Source: Fictibacillus phosphorivorans (GTDB lineage: Bacteria > Bacillota > Bacilli > Bacillales > Fictibacillaceae). Taken from it: a stretch of DNA of 57,595 nt. Location of the stretch: positions 1 through 57,595 of the forward strand of contig NZ_LRFC01000004.1 in NCBI RefSeq assembly GCF_001619875.1, written 5' to 3'. The translations under genes and the position numbers were made by a program. Positions 37,179 to 47,815 of this stretch are shown here, one piece after another. The stretch's first letter is position 1. Each line of letters starts with the position of its first letter. A model generated the notes under the pieces. That model saw only the letters and a program-made list of their open reading frames with translations. It did no database searches and was not told the DNA's origin.

Positions 37179-39674
37179 ATGTGGCAGAAGGTTGAACAAG
37201 AAGTGCTCGAACCAATCAGGGGAATGGTGTGGGTAGAAAAAGGCCAGCAAGCGGTTTATAAAACGAGTAAGAGATGGATTCAGCTTTTGAACCAGAGCAT
37301 TTTTAATTGGAGAATGCTGTTGTTTGGAATAGGCTTTTTGTTAGGACGAGCTATGATTTTGGCTGAGTTATCTCCGTTCGCTTTACCCTTTGTGGCCAGT
37401 GTCTTTGTTTTACGAAAAGAGCGGACAGGCATAGCGGTCTTTGCTGTATTGGCAGGAGCGTTATCACTTCAGCCGATGAATGCCTTATTCTTTATAAGTG
37501 CCCTGCTCGTTTATGCTAGTCTCCAAAAAGGGGCAGATCTTTTTATTAAGAACCGGATACAAAGTTTGCCTCTTTTAGTTTTTGGTTCTTCTTTAATCAC
37601 ACGAACACTATTTTCGATGTTTGGTGAGGGTGGATTAGAGCGAGTTGATACGATGCTCGCGCTTGTTGAAGGAGGACTCAGTTTAGTTCTTACGTTAATC
37701 TTTCTTCAAAGCATCCCGCTATTAACGAATAAAAAGATTCCTCAATCCCTGAAAAATGAAGAAATCGTATGCTTGATGATTCTCCTCGCATCCGTAATGA
37801 CAGGAACGATCGGCTGGCAGATCAATGATGTCTCGGTAGAACATGTTGTTTCCCGCTATTTAGTATTGTTGTTTGCGTTTGTAGGAGGCGCTGCGATCGG
37901 CTCGACTGTAGGTGTCGTAACAGGACTTATCCTTAGTCTTGCGCAAGTGGCGAGTTTGTCTCAGATGAGTCTATTAGCATTCTCAGGTTTGCTTGGGGGG
38001 CTCTTAAAAGAAGGCAAGCGGTTTGGTGTGAGCTTAGGACTGATCATCGGTACTGTCCTAATTGGTCTTTATGGCGAGGGGCGTGCTGAGATCACTTCAA
38101 CACTGATGGAATCTGGCTTTGCTGTTCTGCTCTTTTTATTAACACCAAAGACTGCAATAAGCAACATCTCGAAGTATGTGCCTGGAACAAGAGAGCATTC
38201 CATGCAGCAGCAGCAATATTTGAAAAAGATCCGGGATGTAACGGCAAGCCGTGTAGAACGTTTTTCGAGTCTTTTTCAAGCGTTGTCACACTCGTTTCAA
38301 TCGGTGGGTTCTTCGCTAAATGAAGAGGAAAGCTCACGTGAAGTGGACCTTTTCTTAAGCAATATTACAGAAAAGACGTGCCAGACGTGTTTTAAAAAGG
38401 AACAGTGCTGGGCTCAAAATTTTACAACAACGTATGATCTTATGACAAGATTAATGGTAGAGCAAGAGGATTACAGTGATATCAAGGACAGAAAATTAAA
38501 ACGTGACTGGGAAAGGCACTGCATCAAGCCTGAAAAGATCACAGACTTAATGAAACAAGAACTGACTCAATATCGAGCTTCCCAAAAATTAAAGATTCAA
38601 GTGCAAGAAAGCCGCCGATTAGTGGCTGATCAGCTGATGGGTGTTTCACAAGTGATGGGTGACTTTGCAAAAGAGATTCAGCGTGAACAAGAGAACCATC
38701 AAATACAAGAGGAGCAGATTAAAGATTCTCTTTCTCAAGCAGGTATTGATGTCGGCCATGTCGATATTTACAGCTTAGAAACGTCAAATGTTGATATTGA
38801 AATGACGATTCCATATTGCGGCGGGTCAGGAATCGCTGAAAAACTGATTGCGCCTATCCTTTCTGATATTTTAGAAGAAACGATCCTTGTTACTCATGAA
38901 GAATGTGCAAACTATGCAACAGGCTATTGTCATCTATCGTTTCATTCGGCTAGAGAATATGTGGTTGAGACCGGAATTGCATCAGCTGCAAAAGGGGGAG
39001 CGTGGCTTTCTGGAGATAGTCATTCGACGATCGAGATCGGTGCTGGCAAATTTGCCGTTGCGATCGCAGATGGTATGGGTAACGGAGAACGGGCTTTCAT
39101 CGAAAGCAACGAGACGCTTCAGCTGCTTCAAAAGATCCTTCAATCCGGAATTGAAGAGGAAGTAGCCATCAAGTCAGTCAACTCGGTTCTATCATTGCGC
39201 ACGACAGATGAAATTTTCTCAACGCTGGACCTTGCGATGATCGACCTGCAAGATGCATCAGCTAAGTTTTTAAAAATTGGATCCACGCCGAGTTTTATTA
39301 AACGCGGTGATCAGGTCAAGACGGTTGAAGCGAGCAACTTGCCGATGGGGATCATACAGGATTTTGATGTGGACGTTGTTGATGAGCAGTTAAAAGCAGG
39401 GGATATCTTAATCATGATGAGTGACGGCATCTATGAAGCCCCTCGTCATATCGAGAACATTGATGCATGGCTGAAGCGCAAGATCAGAGAGATCGATACC
39501 GATGATCCTCAGGAAATAGCAGATCTGATTATGGAAGAAGTCATCCGTACTGGAAATAACGGAATTGAGGACGACATGACGGTTGCAGTGACAAAGATTG
39601 AAAAGAACATTCCAAAATGGGCAACAGTACCTCAATATCCGAAAGTAAACATTAGCCGAAAAAAAGCTCAATAG
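37179..39674 (+). CDS. spoIIE: Stage II sporulation protein E (SpoIIE phosphatase)
   Basis: This 831-residue protein has about ten N-terminal membrane segments (roughly 40-325), a central FtsZ-interacting region with conserved cysteines (CQTCFKKEQCW near 405), and a C-terminal PP2C phosphatase (about 590-815; SGDSHSTIEIGAGKFAVAIADGMGNG and MMSDGIYEAP aspartates). SpoIIE dephosphorylates SpoIIAA, activating sigma-F, and acts at the polar septum. ATG 37179 has GGGTGGTG 6 bases upstream; the GTG at 37167 lacks one. It is likely Spo0A activated. Confidence 0.96.
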   Translation: MWQKVEQEVLEPIRGMVWVEKGQQAVYKTSKRWIQLLNQSIFNWRMLLFGIGFLLGRAMILAELSPFALPFVASVFVLRKERTGIAVFAVLAGALSLQPMNALFFISALLVYASLQKGADLFIKNRIQSLPLLVFGSSLITRTLFSMFGEGGLERVDTMLALVEGGLSLVLTLIFLQSIPLLTNKKIPQSLKNEEIVCLMILLASVMTGTIGWQINDVSVEHVVSRYLVLLFAFVGGAAIGSTVGVVTGLILSLAQVASLSQMSLLAFSGLLGGLLKEGKRFGVSLGLIIGTVLIGLYGEGRAEITSTLMESGFAVLLFLLTPKTAISNISKYVPGTREHSMQQQQYLKKIRDVTASRVERFSSLFQALSHSFQSVGSSLNEEESSREVDLFLSNITEKTCQTCFKKEQCWAQNFTTTYDLMTRLMVEQEDYSDIKDRKLKRDWERHCIKPEKITDLMKQELTQYRASQKLKIQVQESRRLVADQLMGVSQVMGDFAKEIQREQENHQIQEEQIKDSLSQAGIDVGHVDIYSLETSNVDIEMTIPYCGGSGIAEKLIAPILSDILEETILVTHEECANYATGYCHLSFHSAREYVVETGIASAAKGGAWLSGDSHSTIEIGAGKFAVAIADGMGNGERAFIESNETLQLLQKILQSGIEEEVAIKSVNSVLSLRTTDEIFSTLDLAMIDLQDASAKFLKIGSTPSFIKRGDQVKTVEASNLPMGIIQDFDVDVVDEQLKAGDILIMMSDGIYEAPRHIENIDAWLKRKIREIDTDDPQEIADLIMEEVIRTGNNGIEDDMTVAVTKIEKNIPKWATVPQYPKVNISRKKAQ

Positions 39675-39691
39675 TTTCAGATAATAGGAGA

Positions 39692-39729
39692 CCTCTCTTT
39701 TTCAACTGTAAAAAGAGGGGTCTTTTTTG
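39692..39729 (+). terminator. spoIIE terminator
   Basis: CCTCTCTTTTT / AAAAAGAGGGG stem-loop ending in a T6 run. Confidence 0.8.
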
Positions 39730-39765
39730 TGTGCTCGTTTATATGTTTGATGCAGAAAATATGAA

Positions 39766-39820
39766 GTGGACAGTATTTTTTCAAAAGTGGACAGTAAATA
39801 GCTGAGACTCGACAGTATTT
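39766..39820. repeat. 21-bp-period array, core GACAGTA (3 units)
   Basis: GGACAGTA at 39768 and 39789 and CGACAGTA at 39810 are exactly 21 bp apart; units one and three continue TTTT. It lies about 115 bp upstream of the yabS start, so it could also touch yabS regulation. Confidence 0.65.
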
Positions 39821-39933
39821 TAAGTTGAGCACTCCCAAACGGGGATTAGCCGATCTCTTTTTTGCGTATAAACCCTAACTTTCTTGACGATGATGGTAAT
39901 AGTTAAAAATTGTACGCGAGAGGGGTTAGAGTA

Positions 39934-40686
39934 ATGCGGAACAAAGGAACGTTGCGTCAAATATTGCTTATTACAGATGGGTGTTCGAATCAAGGTGAAG
40001 ATCCAGTAGCGATGGCTGCACTTGCTCACGAACAAGGAATTGCTGTTAACGTTATCGGTGTACTGAACGAGAATGCTCCTGAGTATCATAGACAAGGTTT
40101 AAGAGAAGTTGAGGAAATTGCAATGGCTGGCGGTGGAATCAGTCAGGTGGTATACACGAAGCAGCTCGCACAAACGGTTAAGATGGTCACGCAAAAAGCA
40201 ATGGCCCAAACAATTAAAGGAGTCGTTAACGCGGAATTGCAGCAGATACTAGGAAGTCAGTCGACGATGGAAGATCTTCCTCCTGATAAAAGAGGAGAAG
40301 TTATTGAAGTTGTAGATGAGATGGGAGAAACAATGAATCTCGAAATCTTGGTTTTAATTGACGCTTCGGGCTCGATGGAAGACAAGATGCTTACGGTTCA
40401 AGAATCCCTTCTTGATCTATCTATCTCTTTAAATTCCAGAATCGGTGATAATGAGTTTTCGATCTATGTCTTCCCAGGGAAAAGATCAGAAGCAGAAGAA
40501 TTACTAAGCTGGTCATCCAAACTAGACTCGATTGGTAAGATCTTTTCAAAGATTACACTCGGTGGAATCACACCAACGGGACCTGCTATAAAAGAAGGAA
40601 TTGCCGCTTTCGGCCGCAAACGTTCTTCAAAAAGGAGATTCTTGTCCGATGATGCCCCAGGATATACGAACGAGTCTGGTATGTAA
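39934..40686 (+). CDS. yabS: vWA-like protein YabS
   Basis: This 250-residue protein has two von Willebrand A-like halves in unusual order. LLITDGCSNQGEDP and GIAVNVIGVLNE, normally the later part of a vWA fold, come first. The MIDAS start LVLIDASGSMEDKM is near residue 145 and GGITPTGPAIKEGI near 215. The function is unknown; in B. subtilis it neighbours the YabT kinase. ATG 39934 has GAGGGG upstream and aligns with homologues. The TTG at 39910 is not needed. It overlaps yabT by 38 bp. Confidence 0.85.
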   Translation: MRNKGTLRQILLITDGCSNQGEDPVAMAALAHEQGIAVNVIGVLNENAPEYHRQGLREVEEIAMAGGGISQVVYTKQLAQTVKMVTQKAMAQTIKGVVNAELQQILGSQSTMEDLPPDKRGEVIEVVDEMGETMNLEILVLIDASGSMEDKMLTVQESLLDLSISLNSRIGDNEFSIYVFPGKRSEAEELLSWSSKLDSIGKIFSKITLGGITPTGPAIKEGIAAFGRKRSSKRRFLSDDAPGYTNESGM

Positions 40687-41623
40687 CTTAGTTGTTGGTG
40701 AGGAAATCCGCGGAAAGTGGAACCATTCTAAGTATCGAATCCGCCGCCGACTAGGGTATGGCGCAACAGGTGCGGTCTATTTGGCTGATTCTGATCGTGG
40801 AGTTGTCGCACTTAAAATCGGACATGATCAGATGTCGATCACATCTGAAGTGAATGTGCTGAAGCGTTTTTCTAAGGTCCAGGGGAAAGTCCTTGGACCT
40901 TCTTTAATCGACGTGGATGACTGGGTGGCACGTAATAGCACGTATCCTTTTTATGCGATGGAATATTTAAAAGGTGAAACGCTGTTTGATTTTATGAAAA
41001 CTAAATCTTCAGAGTGGGCGGGAATTTTGCTTGTGCAGCTCCTGACAGATCTGCATACCTTGCATCAGGCTGGCTGGGCGTTTGGAGATTTAAAACCTGA
41101 TAATCTACTCGTGACGGGGCCTCCCTATCGCATCCGATGGATAGACGTGGGTGGAACTACTGTGATGGACAGATCGATCAAGGAATATACCGAATTCTAT
41201 GACAGGGGATATTGGGGGAAAGGGTCACGAAAAGCGGAACCCTCTTACGATCTCTTCTCAGCAGGGATGGTTATGGTGAACCTGGCTTACCCTTCACGAT
41301 TTTCGAAAAATGGCGATCCTAATAAACAGATGCAAGCAAAAATAACAGGAAGTCCAATGCTTAAGCCATACGCTTCTATATTAGAAAAAGCATGGAACGG
41401 AAAATACCGGTATGCAGAAGAGATGAGAAACGAACTCGTTCTACTGTTAAATGCCAGGGATAAAGCCAGATCACCTAAAAAGCAGAGCCAGCAAGCTTCT
41501 CAGCAGCCTGCGTCGAGGCAAGCTCAAAAGAAAAAGAAAAGCAGCTTTATTACAGAAACTTTCTTAGTATTTACCTTTGTATTTGTCGTGTACCTGTTCT
41601 ACATGCTCGGTCAGACGATGTAA
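40649..41623 (+). CDS. yabT: Membrane-anchored Ser/Thr protein kinase YabT
   Basis: This 324-residue kinase has a degenerate glycine-rich loop (LGYGATGAVYLA), the ATP lysine in VALKIG, a catalytic loop reading FGDLKPDNLL instead of HRD, and DVGG in place of DFG. A basic, glutamine-rich linker and one C-terminal membrane segment (about 300-320) follow. B. subtilis YabT is a forespore septal Hanks-type kinase activated by DNA and phosphorylating RecA. ATG 40649 has AAAGGAG 11 bases upstream, inside yabS; the frame extends to 40601. Confidence 0.88.
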   Translation: MMPQDIRTSLVCNLVVGEEIRGKWNHSKYRIRRRLGYGATGAVYLADSDRGVVALKIGHDQMSITSEVNVLKRFSKVQGKVLGPSLIDVDDWVARNSTYPFYAMEYLKGETLFDFMKTKSSEWAGILLVQLLTDLHTLHQAGWAFGDLKPDNLLVTGPPYRIRWIDVGGTTVMDRSIKEYTEFYDRGYWGKGSRKAEPSYDLFSAGMVMVNLAYPSRFSKNGDPNKQMQAKITGSPMLKPYASILEKAWNGKYRYAEEMRNELVLLLNARDKARSPKKQSQQASQQPASRQAQKKKKSSFITETFLVFTFVFVVYLFYMLGQTM

Positions 41624-41660
41624 ATGGTGTTAGTTCCCGCATTTCTTTGTTATGATTTTT

Positions 41661-41713
41661 AAAAAGGCTGTTTTCCTAAGAACATGCAGGATAAAAACGA
41701 AAACAGCCTTTTA
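41661..41713 (+). terminator. Hairpin between yabT and tilS
   Basis: Long arms AAAAAGGCTGTTTTC and GAAAACAGCCTTTT with a 23-base loop. The T-run is short, so termination may be partial. Confidence 0.6.
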
Positions 41714-41745
41714 AAGAGATATCAAAAGTGAAGGAGCGGTTCGCT

Positions 41746-43143
41746 TTGCAGGAAGTGGAGAACTTTATTCGAAAACACCGGCTTCTTTCATCGGTCAAAA
41801 AAGTAGTTATAGGTGTATCAGGTGGACCTGATTCGTTAGCTTTATTGCATTATTTGTGGAAAAGGTCCTCTTTTTATAAAATCAATGTAATTGCAGCATC
41901 CTTCGACCACCAGCTGAGAGGAGAAGAATCTGCAAGAGAGCTTGCTTTTGTAAGAAGCTTTTGCGAAAAAAGAAATATTACATTTGAAGGCTGCAAGGCC
42001 GATGTTGCAAATTATCAAAAAGAACATGGCTTATCGCTTCAAACAGCCGCAAGAACATGCAGATATACTTTTTTTGAAGAAGTGATGAACAGACATCACG
42101 CAGATGCACTTGCATTGGCGCACCACGGTGATGACCAAGTAGAAACGATGCTCATGAGAATGACAAGAGGCAGTGAGGGCTTTAGCTTAGCAGGAATACC
42201 AATAAAGCGGCCATTTGCAAATGGAGAAATAATTCGTCCTTTTTTAGGAATAACAAAGGAACAAATCGAGCATTATTGTAAAGTAGAAAACCTATTTCCT
42301 GTTCACGACTCAAGCAATGATAGTGAAAAATATGTACGAAACAGATTCAGAAAAAATGTTCTTCCCTTTTTAAAAAAGGAAAACCCTAGCGTTCATGAAA
42401 GATTTCAGCATTTAAGTGAAACCATTTCAGAAGATGAAGCGTATATATTGAAACTGGCTGCAATAGAGTTAGAAAAGGTTTTAATCAGTCAAACAGAGGG
42501 GAAAATAGAGTTATCTGTATCTGCTTTTAACAAGATGCCTATTCCTTTACAAAAAAGAGGGATTACACTAATATTGAACTATCTGTATAAAATTAATCCT
42601 TCATCTCTTTCCTCTGTACATAAGGAAAACTTTCTTAGTTTGCTCGGAAGTGAGCATCCATCTGGATCTTTGCATTTTCCGTCAGGTTTAGTTGTCAGCC
42701 GAACTTATGACAGATGTTTATTAAGTTTTGAGCAGGACGTCAATCATGAGGAATGGTCATTTGATTATTCACTAGAGCTGCCTGGAATTGTGGAATTGCC
42801 AAATGGAATGGTTACTGCTGAAATAACAGATCGTAAGCCCGCTTTACTAAGAGGAAAAGATGTTTTTGTGTTTTCAAGGAAAGATGTAAGTCTCCCGTTG
42901 CGTGTTCGCAGCCGAAAGCCAGGTGACCGGATGGCGATTGCCGGTGTTGGTTCTCGGAAATTAAAAGATATATTTATTGATGCTAAAGTGCCGCAAGAAG
43001 AACGGAAAGTTTGGCCGATTGTAGTTGATGCGAAAGGCGAGATCGTTTGGCTTCCCGGACTGAAACACACTCGACACTACTCTTTAAATCAATCTGAACA
43101 ATGGGTTATTTTACGCTTTCAAAAAAATCGCCATGACGTCTAG
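41746..43143 (+). CDS. tilS: tRNA(Ile)-lysidine synthase
   Basis: This 465-residue enzyme modifies C34 of tRNA-Ile2 to lysidine. It shows the PP-loop [13 protein letters not shown] near residue 26, [17 protein letters not shown] near 120, the RNRFR motif and a C-terminal domain with [12 protein letters not shown] and WPIV. The TTG start at 41746 has AAGGAG 9 bases upstream and matches relatives; GTG 41728, also in frame, lies before that Shine-Dalgarno. It is followed by hprT after 14 bp, as in B. subtilis. Confidence 0.93.
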   Translation: MQEVENFIRKHRLLSSVKKVVIGVSGGPDSLALLHYLWKRSSFYKINVIAASFDHQLRGEESARELAFVRSFCEKRNITFEGCKADVANYQKEHGLSLQTAARTCRYTFFEEVMNRHHADALALAHHGDDQVETMLMRMTRGSEGFSLAGIPIKRPFANGEIIRPFLGITKEQIEHYCKVENLFPVHDSSNDSEKYVRNRFRKNVLPFLKKENPSVHERFQHLSETISEDEAYILKLAAIELEKVLISQTEGKIELSVSAFNKMPIPLQKRGITLILNYLYKINPSSLSSVHKENFLSLLGSEHPSGSLHFPSGLVVSRTYDRCLLSFEQDVNHEEWSFDYSLELPGIVELPNGMVTAEITDRKPALLRGKDVFVFSRKDVSLPLRVRSRKPGDRMAIAGVGSRKLKDIFIDAKVPQEERKVWPIVVDAKGEIVWLPGLKHTRHYSLNQSEQWVILRFQKNRHDV

Positions 43144-43157
43144 GAGGCTTGTTGAAC

Positions 43158-43697
43158 ATGCATGATGAAATTTTAGAAACCCTTATATCCGAAGAAGCTA
43201 TTCAAAACAAGATTAAAGAACTTGGAAAAGAGCTTTCAGAGGAATATAAGGAAAGTTTTCCGTTAGTAATTGGGGTTTTAAAAGGTGCTCTACCTTTTAT
43301 GGCAGACTTGATTAAACGAATGGATATCCATCTCGAGATCGATTTAATGGCAGTGTCCAGCTATGGAGCTTCTACCGTTTCTTCCGGTCAAGTGAAAATT
43401 GTTAAAGATTTAGATACTTCCTTAGAAGGTCGAGACGTTATCATTGTAGAAGATATTATTGACAGTGGATTAACGCTTAGCTATCTCGTTCAACTATTTA
43501 AGGCTCGCAAAGCGAAATCGGTTAAGATTGTAACTTTGCTGGATAAGCCAACAGGACGTAAGGTTGATATCGCGCCAGATCTTGCGGGCTTTATCGTTCC
43601 TGATGCTTTTGTTGTTGGTTACGGATTAGACTACATCGAGAAGTACCGCAACTTGCCTTACATTGGCGTGTTAAAGCCAGAGATCTACGAAAAGTAA
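43158..43697 (+). CDS. hprT: Hypoxanthine-guanine phosphoribosyltransferase
   Basis: This 179-residue type I PRTase salvages hypoxanthine and guanine. It shows [12 protein letters not shown] near 41-52, the PRPP loop [17 protein letters not shown] near 94-110, and [24 protein letters not shown] 43158 has GGAGG 10 bases upstream. In B. subtilis TilS and HprT act together to activate ftsH transcription; the same order tilS-hprT-ftsH is kept here. Confidence 0.95.
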   Translation: MHDEILETLISEEAIQNKIKELGKELSEEYKESFPLVIGVLKGALPFMADLIKRMDIHLEIDLMAVSSYGASTVSSGQVKIVKDLDTSLEGRDVIIVEDIIDSGLTLSYLVQLFKARKAKSVKIVTLLDKPTGRKVDIAPDLAGFIVPDAFVVGYGLDYIEKYRNLPYIGVLKPEIYEK

Positions 43698-43745
43698 GAA
43701 TAAAAAACCGCATAAGATTTGATTGTTCGCCTAAGGAGGTAAGGA

Positions 43746-45650
43746 ATGAATCGCATCTTCCGTAATACAATATTTTATTTATTAATCTTTTTAGTTGTAG
43801 TTGGAGTTGTCAGCTTTTTCAATGGCAACAACAATGAAGTCAAAGAAATTCGTTATGACCAGCTGACAAAGTACATTGAATCAGGCAAAGTGGAAAGCAT
43901 CGTTTACCAGCCTGAGGGCGGCGTATATGTTGTCCGCGGCCAGCTACAGGGAGCTAAAGAAGGAGAAGTATTCCAGACAAACGCTCCATTGACAGGTAAC
44001 ACACTTGCTGAAGTTGAAAAGCTTGCTGATTCTGCAAATGTAGAATTTAAGCAGCAGGAACAGACAAGTGGCTGGGTGACATTCTTCACCTCAATTATTC
44101 CGTTTGTCATTATCTTTATCTTATTCTTCTTCTTATTAAACCAGGCCCAAGGTGGCGGAAGCCGTGTTATGAACTTTGGGAAAAGCAAAGCGAAACTGTA
44201 TAATGAAGAAAAGAAAAAAGTTACGTTTAAAGACGTAGCTGGTGCAGATGAAGAGAAACAAGAGCTAGTTGAAGTTGTAGAGTTCTTAAAAGACCCGCGT
44301 AAATTCTCTGCTTTAGGTGCTCGTATTCCAAAGGGTGTTCTTCTAGTAGGACCTCCGGGTACTGGTAAAACACTTCTTGCACGTGCAGTAGCGGGAGAAG
44401 CTGGCGTTCCATTCTTCTCGATCTCAGGTTCTGATTTCGTTGAGATGTTCGTTGGGGTCGGTGCATCACGTGTTCGTGACTTGTTTGAAAACGCAAAGAA
44501 AAATGCGCCTTGTATCATTTTTATCGATGAAATTGACGCAGTTGGTCGTCAGCGTGGAGCTGGTCTTGGCGGAGGCCATGACGAGCGTGAACAAACACTT
44601 AACCAATTGCTAGTTGAAATGGACGGTTTCGGTGCAAACGAAGGTATTATCATCATCGCTGCAACTAACCGTGCCGATATTCTAGACCCTGCCCTTCTTC
44701 GTCCAGGACGTTTTGACCGTCAGATTCCGGTTAACCGCCCAGATGTTAAAGGACGTGAAGAGGTACTGCAAGTGCATGCACGCAACAAGCCGCTTGCTGA
44801 AGACGTTAACTTAAAAACAATCGCGATGCGTACGCCAGGCTTCTCTGGTGCAGATCTTGAAAACTTATTAAACGAAGCGGCGTTAGTAGCTGCCCGTTCT
44901 AATAAGAAAAAGATCGATATGGATGACGTTGATGAAGCGATTGACCGCGTAATTGCGGGACCTGCGAAAAAGAGCCGTGTTATTTCGGAAAAAGAAAAGA
45001 ACATCGTTGCTTACCATGAAGCAGGTCACACTGTAATTGGTCTAGTACTTGAAGGAGCAGACACTGTTCATAAGGTTACCGTTGTCCCTCGTGGCCAAGC
45101 AGGTGGCTACACAGTAATGCTACCTAAAGAAGACCGTTACTTCATGACAAAACCTGAATTAGAAGATAAAATCGTTGGATTGCTTGGAGGCCGTGTTGCT
45201 GAAGAGATCACGTTCAAAGAAGTAAGTACTGGTGCTCATAATGACTTCCAGCGTGCAACTGGGATTGCTCGCCGCATGGTTACTGAGTTTGGTATGAGTG
45301 AACGACTAGGACCGATGCAGTTCGGTACCTCTCAAGGCGGTCAAGTCTTCTTAGGAAGAGACTTCAATAATGAGCAAAATTATAGTGATGCAATCGCACA
45401 TGAGATCGACTTAGAAGTTCAGCGCATCATCAAAGAATCATACGAGCGTTGCCGTCAGATCCTTACTGAACACAATTCTAAGTTAGAGATCATCGCTCAA
45501 ACATTGCTTACTGTAGAAACGCTTGATGAAGAGCAAATCAAAGAACTTGTTAAAACAGGCAAGCTTCCTGACAGAAAAACGATTTCAAATCCATCTGATG
45601 ATGTTAAAGTAACACTTAACAAAAAGGATGAAGAACCAAAGCAAGATTAA
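43746..45650 (+). CDS. ftsH: ATP-dependent zinc metalloprotease FtsH
   Basis: This 634-residue membrane protease has two N-terminal membrane segments (about 5-24 and 108-130). The AAA+ module shows Walker A GPPGTGKT near 202, Walker [12 protein letters not shown] near 258 and SRH around 310. The peptidase domain has HEAGH near 425. It degrades membrane and regulatory proteins and influences sporulation by removing Spo0E in B. subtilis. GGAGGT is 9 bases before ATG 43746. Confidence 0.97.
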   Translation: MNRIFRNTIFYLLIFLVVVGVVSFFNGNNNEVKEIRYDQLTKYIESGKVESIVYQPEGGVYVVRGQLQGAKEGEVFQTNAPLTGNTLAEVEKLADSANVEFKQQEQTSGWVTFFTSIIPFVIIFILFFFLLNQAQGGGSRVMNFGKSKAKLYNEEKKKVTFKDVAGADEEKQELVEVVEFLKDPRKFSALGARIPKGVLLVGPPGTGKTLLARAVAGEAGVPFFSISGSDFVEMFVGVGASRVRDLFENAKKNAPCIIFIDEIDAVGRQRGAGLGGGHDEREQTLNQLLVEMDGFGANEGIIIIAATNRADILDPALLRPGRFDRQIPVNRPDVKGREEVLQVHARNKPLAEDVNLKTIAMRTPGFSGADLENLLNEAALVAARSNKKKIDMDDVDEAIDRVIAGPAKKSRVISEKEKNIVAYHEAGHTVIGLVLEGADTVHKVTVVPRGQAGGYTVMLPKEDRYFMTKPELEDKIVGLLGGRVAEEITFKEVSTGAHNDFQRATGIARRMVTEFGMSERLGPMQFGTSQGGQVFLGRDFNNEQNYSDAIAHEIDLEVQRIIKESYERCRQILTEHNSKLEIIAQTLLTVETLDEEQIKELVKTGKLPDRKTISNPSDDVKVTLNKKDEEPKQD

Positions 45651-45655
45651 TTTTT

Positions 45656-45692
45656 AAAAAGGATGCCTCAAATCTTGAGGTGTCCTTTTTCT
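45656..45692 (+). terminator. ftsH terminator
   Basis: AAAAAGGATGCCTCAA / TTGAGGTGTCCTTTTT stem-loop. Confidence 0.85.
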
Positions 45693-45752
45693 TTGTAACT
45701 GGCTCTTTTCTAATATTCGTATGATCAATTTGTTCTTTATCTTCATTGACAA

Positions 45753-45880
45753 GTTGATAGGAGTGAAAGATGCGAGACTCCTGGGGGATTAGCGGGACAG
45801 GTGAGACTTCTATAGCGCAAAGCGCCGAGGAGGCTCACCGCACGCCCCCCGGAAAGCGAGTATCTGAAACGTATATCAAC
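45753..45880 (+). repeat. Interspersed palindromic element, copy H
   Basis: A full copy of the CCCCCC subtype (centre with GCGCAAAGCGCC), between ftsH and coaX; the rest of this 338-bp gap has no gene. Confidence 0.85.
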
Positions 45881-45988
45881 CTCTCTCAAGAACATCGGGG
45901 AATACTAATAAGCCAGGTTACTTTACTCCTATACGTTTTATGTTATAACTATTATAGAAACTTAAGATAAGAAGCGGGGACAAATTCC

Positions 45989-46759
45989 ATGATTTTTGTG
46001 TTTGATGTCGGAAATACGAATATTGTTTTAGGACTCTATGAGAATGATGAATTAAAACATCATTGGAGAATTCATACATCACGTGAAAAAACAGAAGACG
46101 AGTACGGAATGCTCATACTCGATTTGTTTCGTCACGTTAATATCCATAAAGAGCAGATTGAAGGAATCATAATTTCTTCTGTCGTACCTCCTATCATGTT
46201 CGCTTTAGAGCGCATGTGTGTTAAATATTTCAACCAGCGCCCATTAGTTGTAGGACCTGGTATAAAAACAGGGCTAAATATTAAGTATGAAAACCCAAGA
46301 GAAGTTGGGGCAGACCGAATTGTTAACGCGGTTGCTGCAATTCATGAATATGATGCACCGCTCATCATTGTTGATTTTGGAACAGCTACGACGTACTGCT
46401 ATATCAACGAACATAAACAGTACATGGGTGGAGCGATCGCACCTGGAATAAATATCTCTACTGAAGCGCTCTATACAAAGGCGGCTAAACTGCCTCGTAT
46501 CGAAATTGCAAAACCTGAAGGCGTAATCGGAAAGAATACAGTTAATGCTATGCAAGCAGGTATTCTTTATGGATATGTAGGCCAAGTAGAGGGTATTGTA
46601 AAAAGAATGAAGGAACAATCTTCGATCGAGCCAAAAGTTATTGCAACGGGCGGGCTTGCGAATTTAATTGCAGCGGAAAGCAACGTGATTGATCACGTAG
46701 ATCCATTTTTGACGTTGAAAGGTCTTTTGCTTATATACGATAAAAATAAGAACGGTTAA
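45989..46759 (+). CDS. coaX: Type III pantothenate kinase
   Basis: This 256-residue ASKHA-fold kinase does the first step of CoA synthesis. It shows [17 protein letters not shown] at the N-terminus, the GADRI motif in [11 protein letters not shown] near 104, and [10 protein letters not shown] near 129. GCGGGG precedes the ATG. It begins the coaX-hslO pair (13-bp gap). Confidence 0.95.
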   Translation: MIFVFDVGNTNIVLGLYENDELKHHWRIHTSREKTEDEYGMLILDLFRHVNIHKEQIEGIIISSVVPPIMFALERMCVKYFNQRPLVVGPGIKTGLNIKYENPREVGADRIVNAVAAIHEYDAPLIIVDFGTATTYCYINEHKQYMGGAIAPGINISTEALYTKAAKLPRIEIAKPEGVIGKNTVNAMQAGILYGYVGQVEGIVKRMKEQSSIEPKVIATGGLANLIAAESNVIDHVDPFLTLKGLLLIYDKNKNG

Positions 46760-46772
46760 AGGATGAGTTTAA

Positions 46773-47657
46773 ATGAATGATTATTTAATAAAAGCTCTTG
46801 CTTATGATGGGCAGATTCGCGCTTATGCGATCTCTTCTACTGAGATGGTAAGTGAAGCACAAAGAAGACATGATACATGGCCAACAGCATCAGCTGCTCT
46901 AGGGCGAGCGATGACGGCATCCACCATGATGGGTATGATGCTAAAAGGTGAAAACAATAGCATAACAGTGAAGATTGAAGGCGGCGGACCGATTGGAGTT
47001 ATCATCGTTGATAGCAATACAAAAGGTGAAACGAGAGGCTATGTTACAAATCCGCATACGCATTTTGAACTGAACAGCAAAGGAAAACTGGATGTTGCAC
47101 GAGCTGTCGGTAAAGATGGATTTTTATCTGTTCTTAAAGATATCGGGATGCGTGAGAAGTTTACTGGCCAAGTGCCAATGGTTTCGGGTGAGTTAGGTGA
47201 GGACTTCACGTATTACTTTGCTTCTTCTGAACAGGTGCCATCTGCAGTAGGTGTAGGTGTTTTGGTCAACCCTGATAATTCGATCAAAGCCTCTGGTGGT
47301 TTTATTGTTCAAGTCATGCCGAATGCTTCAGATGCAATCGTTGACCTTTTAGAAGAAAGAATCAACGCAATTCCGCCGATCTCACGATTGATCGAAAAAG
47401 GAATGACACCAGAGGAGATCTTATTTGAGCTTTTAGGAGAAGATCAAGTTCAAATCTTAGAGAAGTCCCCAGTACGCTTTCAATGTACGTGTTCACATGA
47501 GCGTTTTGGACAGGCGATCGTCAGTCTTGGCGAACAAGAAATCACGGATATTATAGAAGAAGACGGACAAGCTGAAACAAATTGTCAGTTCTGTAATGCA
47601 ACATATATCTTCACAAAAGAAGAACTTCAAACATTGCTTGATCAAGCAAGAGCGTAA
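46773..47657 (+). CDS. hslO: Redox-regulated chaperone Hsp33
   Basis: This 294-residue holdase chaperone is activated by oxidation. The C-terminal zinc switch shows CTC near 238-240 and CQFC near 271-274. The N-terminal domain has [20 protein letters not shown] and [12 protein letters not shown]. In B. subtilis a prsA-like gene (yacD) lies between hslO and cysK; it is absent here. A terminator follows directly. Confidence 0.95.
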   Translation: MNDYLIKALAYDGQIRAYAISSTEMVSEAQRRHDTWPTASAALGRAMTASTMMGMMLKGENNSITVKIEGGGPIGVIIVDSNTKGETRGYVTNPHTHFELNSKGKLDVARAVGKDGFLSVLKDIGMREKFTGQVPMVSGELGEDFTYYFASSEQVPSAVGVGVLVNPDNSIKASGGFIVQVMPNASDAIVDLLEERINAIPPISRLIEKGMTPEEILFELLGEDQVQILEKSPVRFQCTCSHERFGQAIVSLGEQEITDIIEEDGQAETNCQFCNATYIFTKEELQTLLDQARA

Positions 47658-47683
47658 ACCCGGAATTTTTTCCGGGTTTTGTT
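47656..47683 (+). terminator. hslO terminator
   Basis: AAACCCGGAA / TTCCGGGTTTT stem-loop overlapping the stop codon. Confidence 0.85.
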
Positions 47684-47746
47684 TTATACATGAAAAGAAG
47701 AATTCTGCGTACGCTTGTAGTAGATAAATTTTGCTGTGCAATTAAA

Positions 47747-47776
47747 TTGACAGAGTATTTCCAGAGTTGCTACAAT
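47747..47776 (+). promoter_or_regulatory. cysK promoter
   Basis: TTGACA (47747-47752), 18 bp, TACAAT (47771-47776), about 40 bp before the ATG. Confidence 0.7.
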
Positions 47777-47815
47777 TAATCCAATAAAAATACTCGGTTT
47801 TAGGAGTGATGGCAG

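Noticed and set aside
45770-45970. 66-residue open frame between ftsH and coaX
   Set aside because: Made from element copy H, and its sequence parallels the frame over copy E on the opposite strand, as expected for shared repeat DNA.
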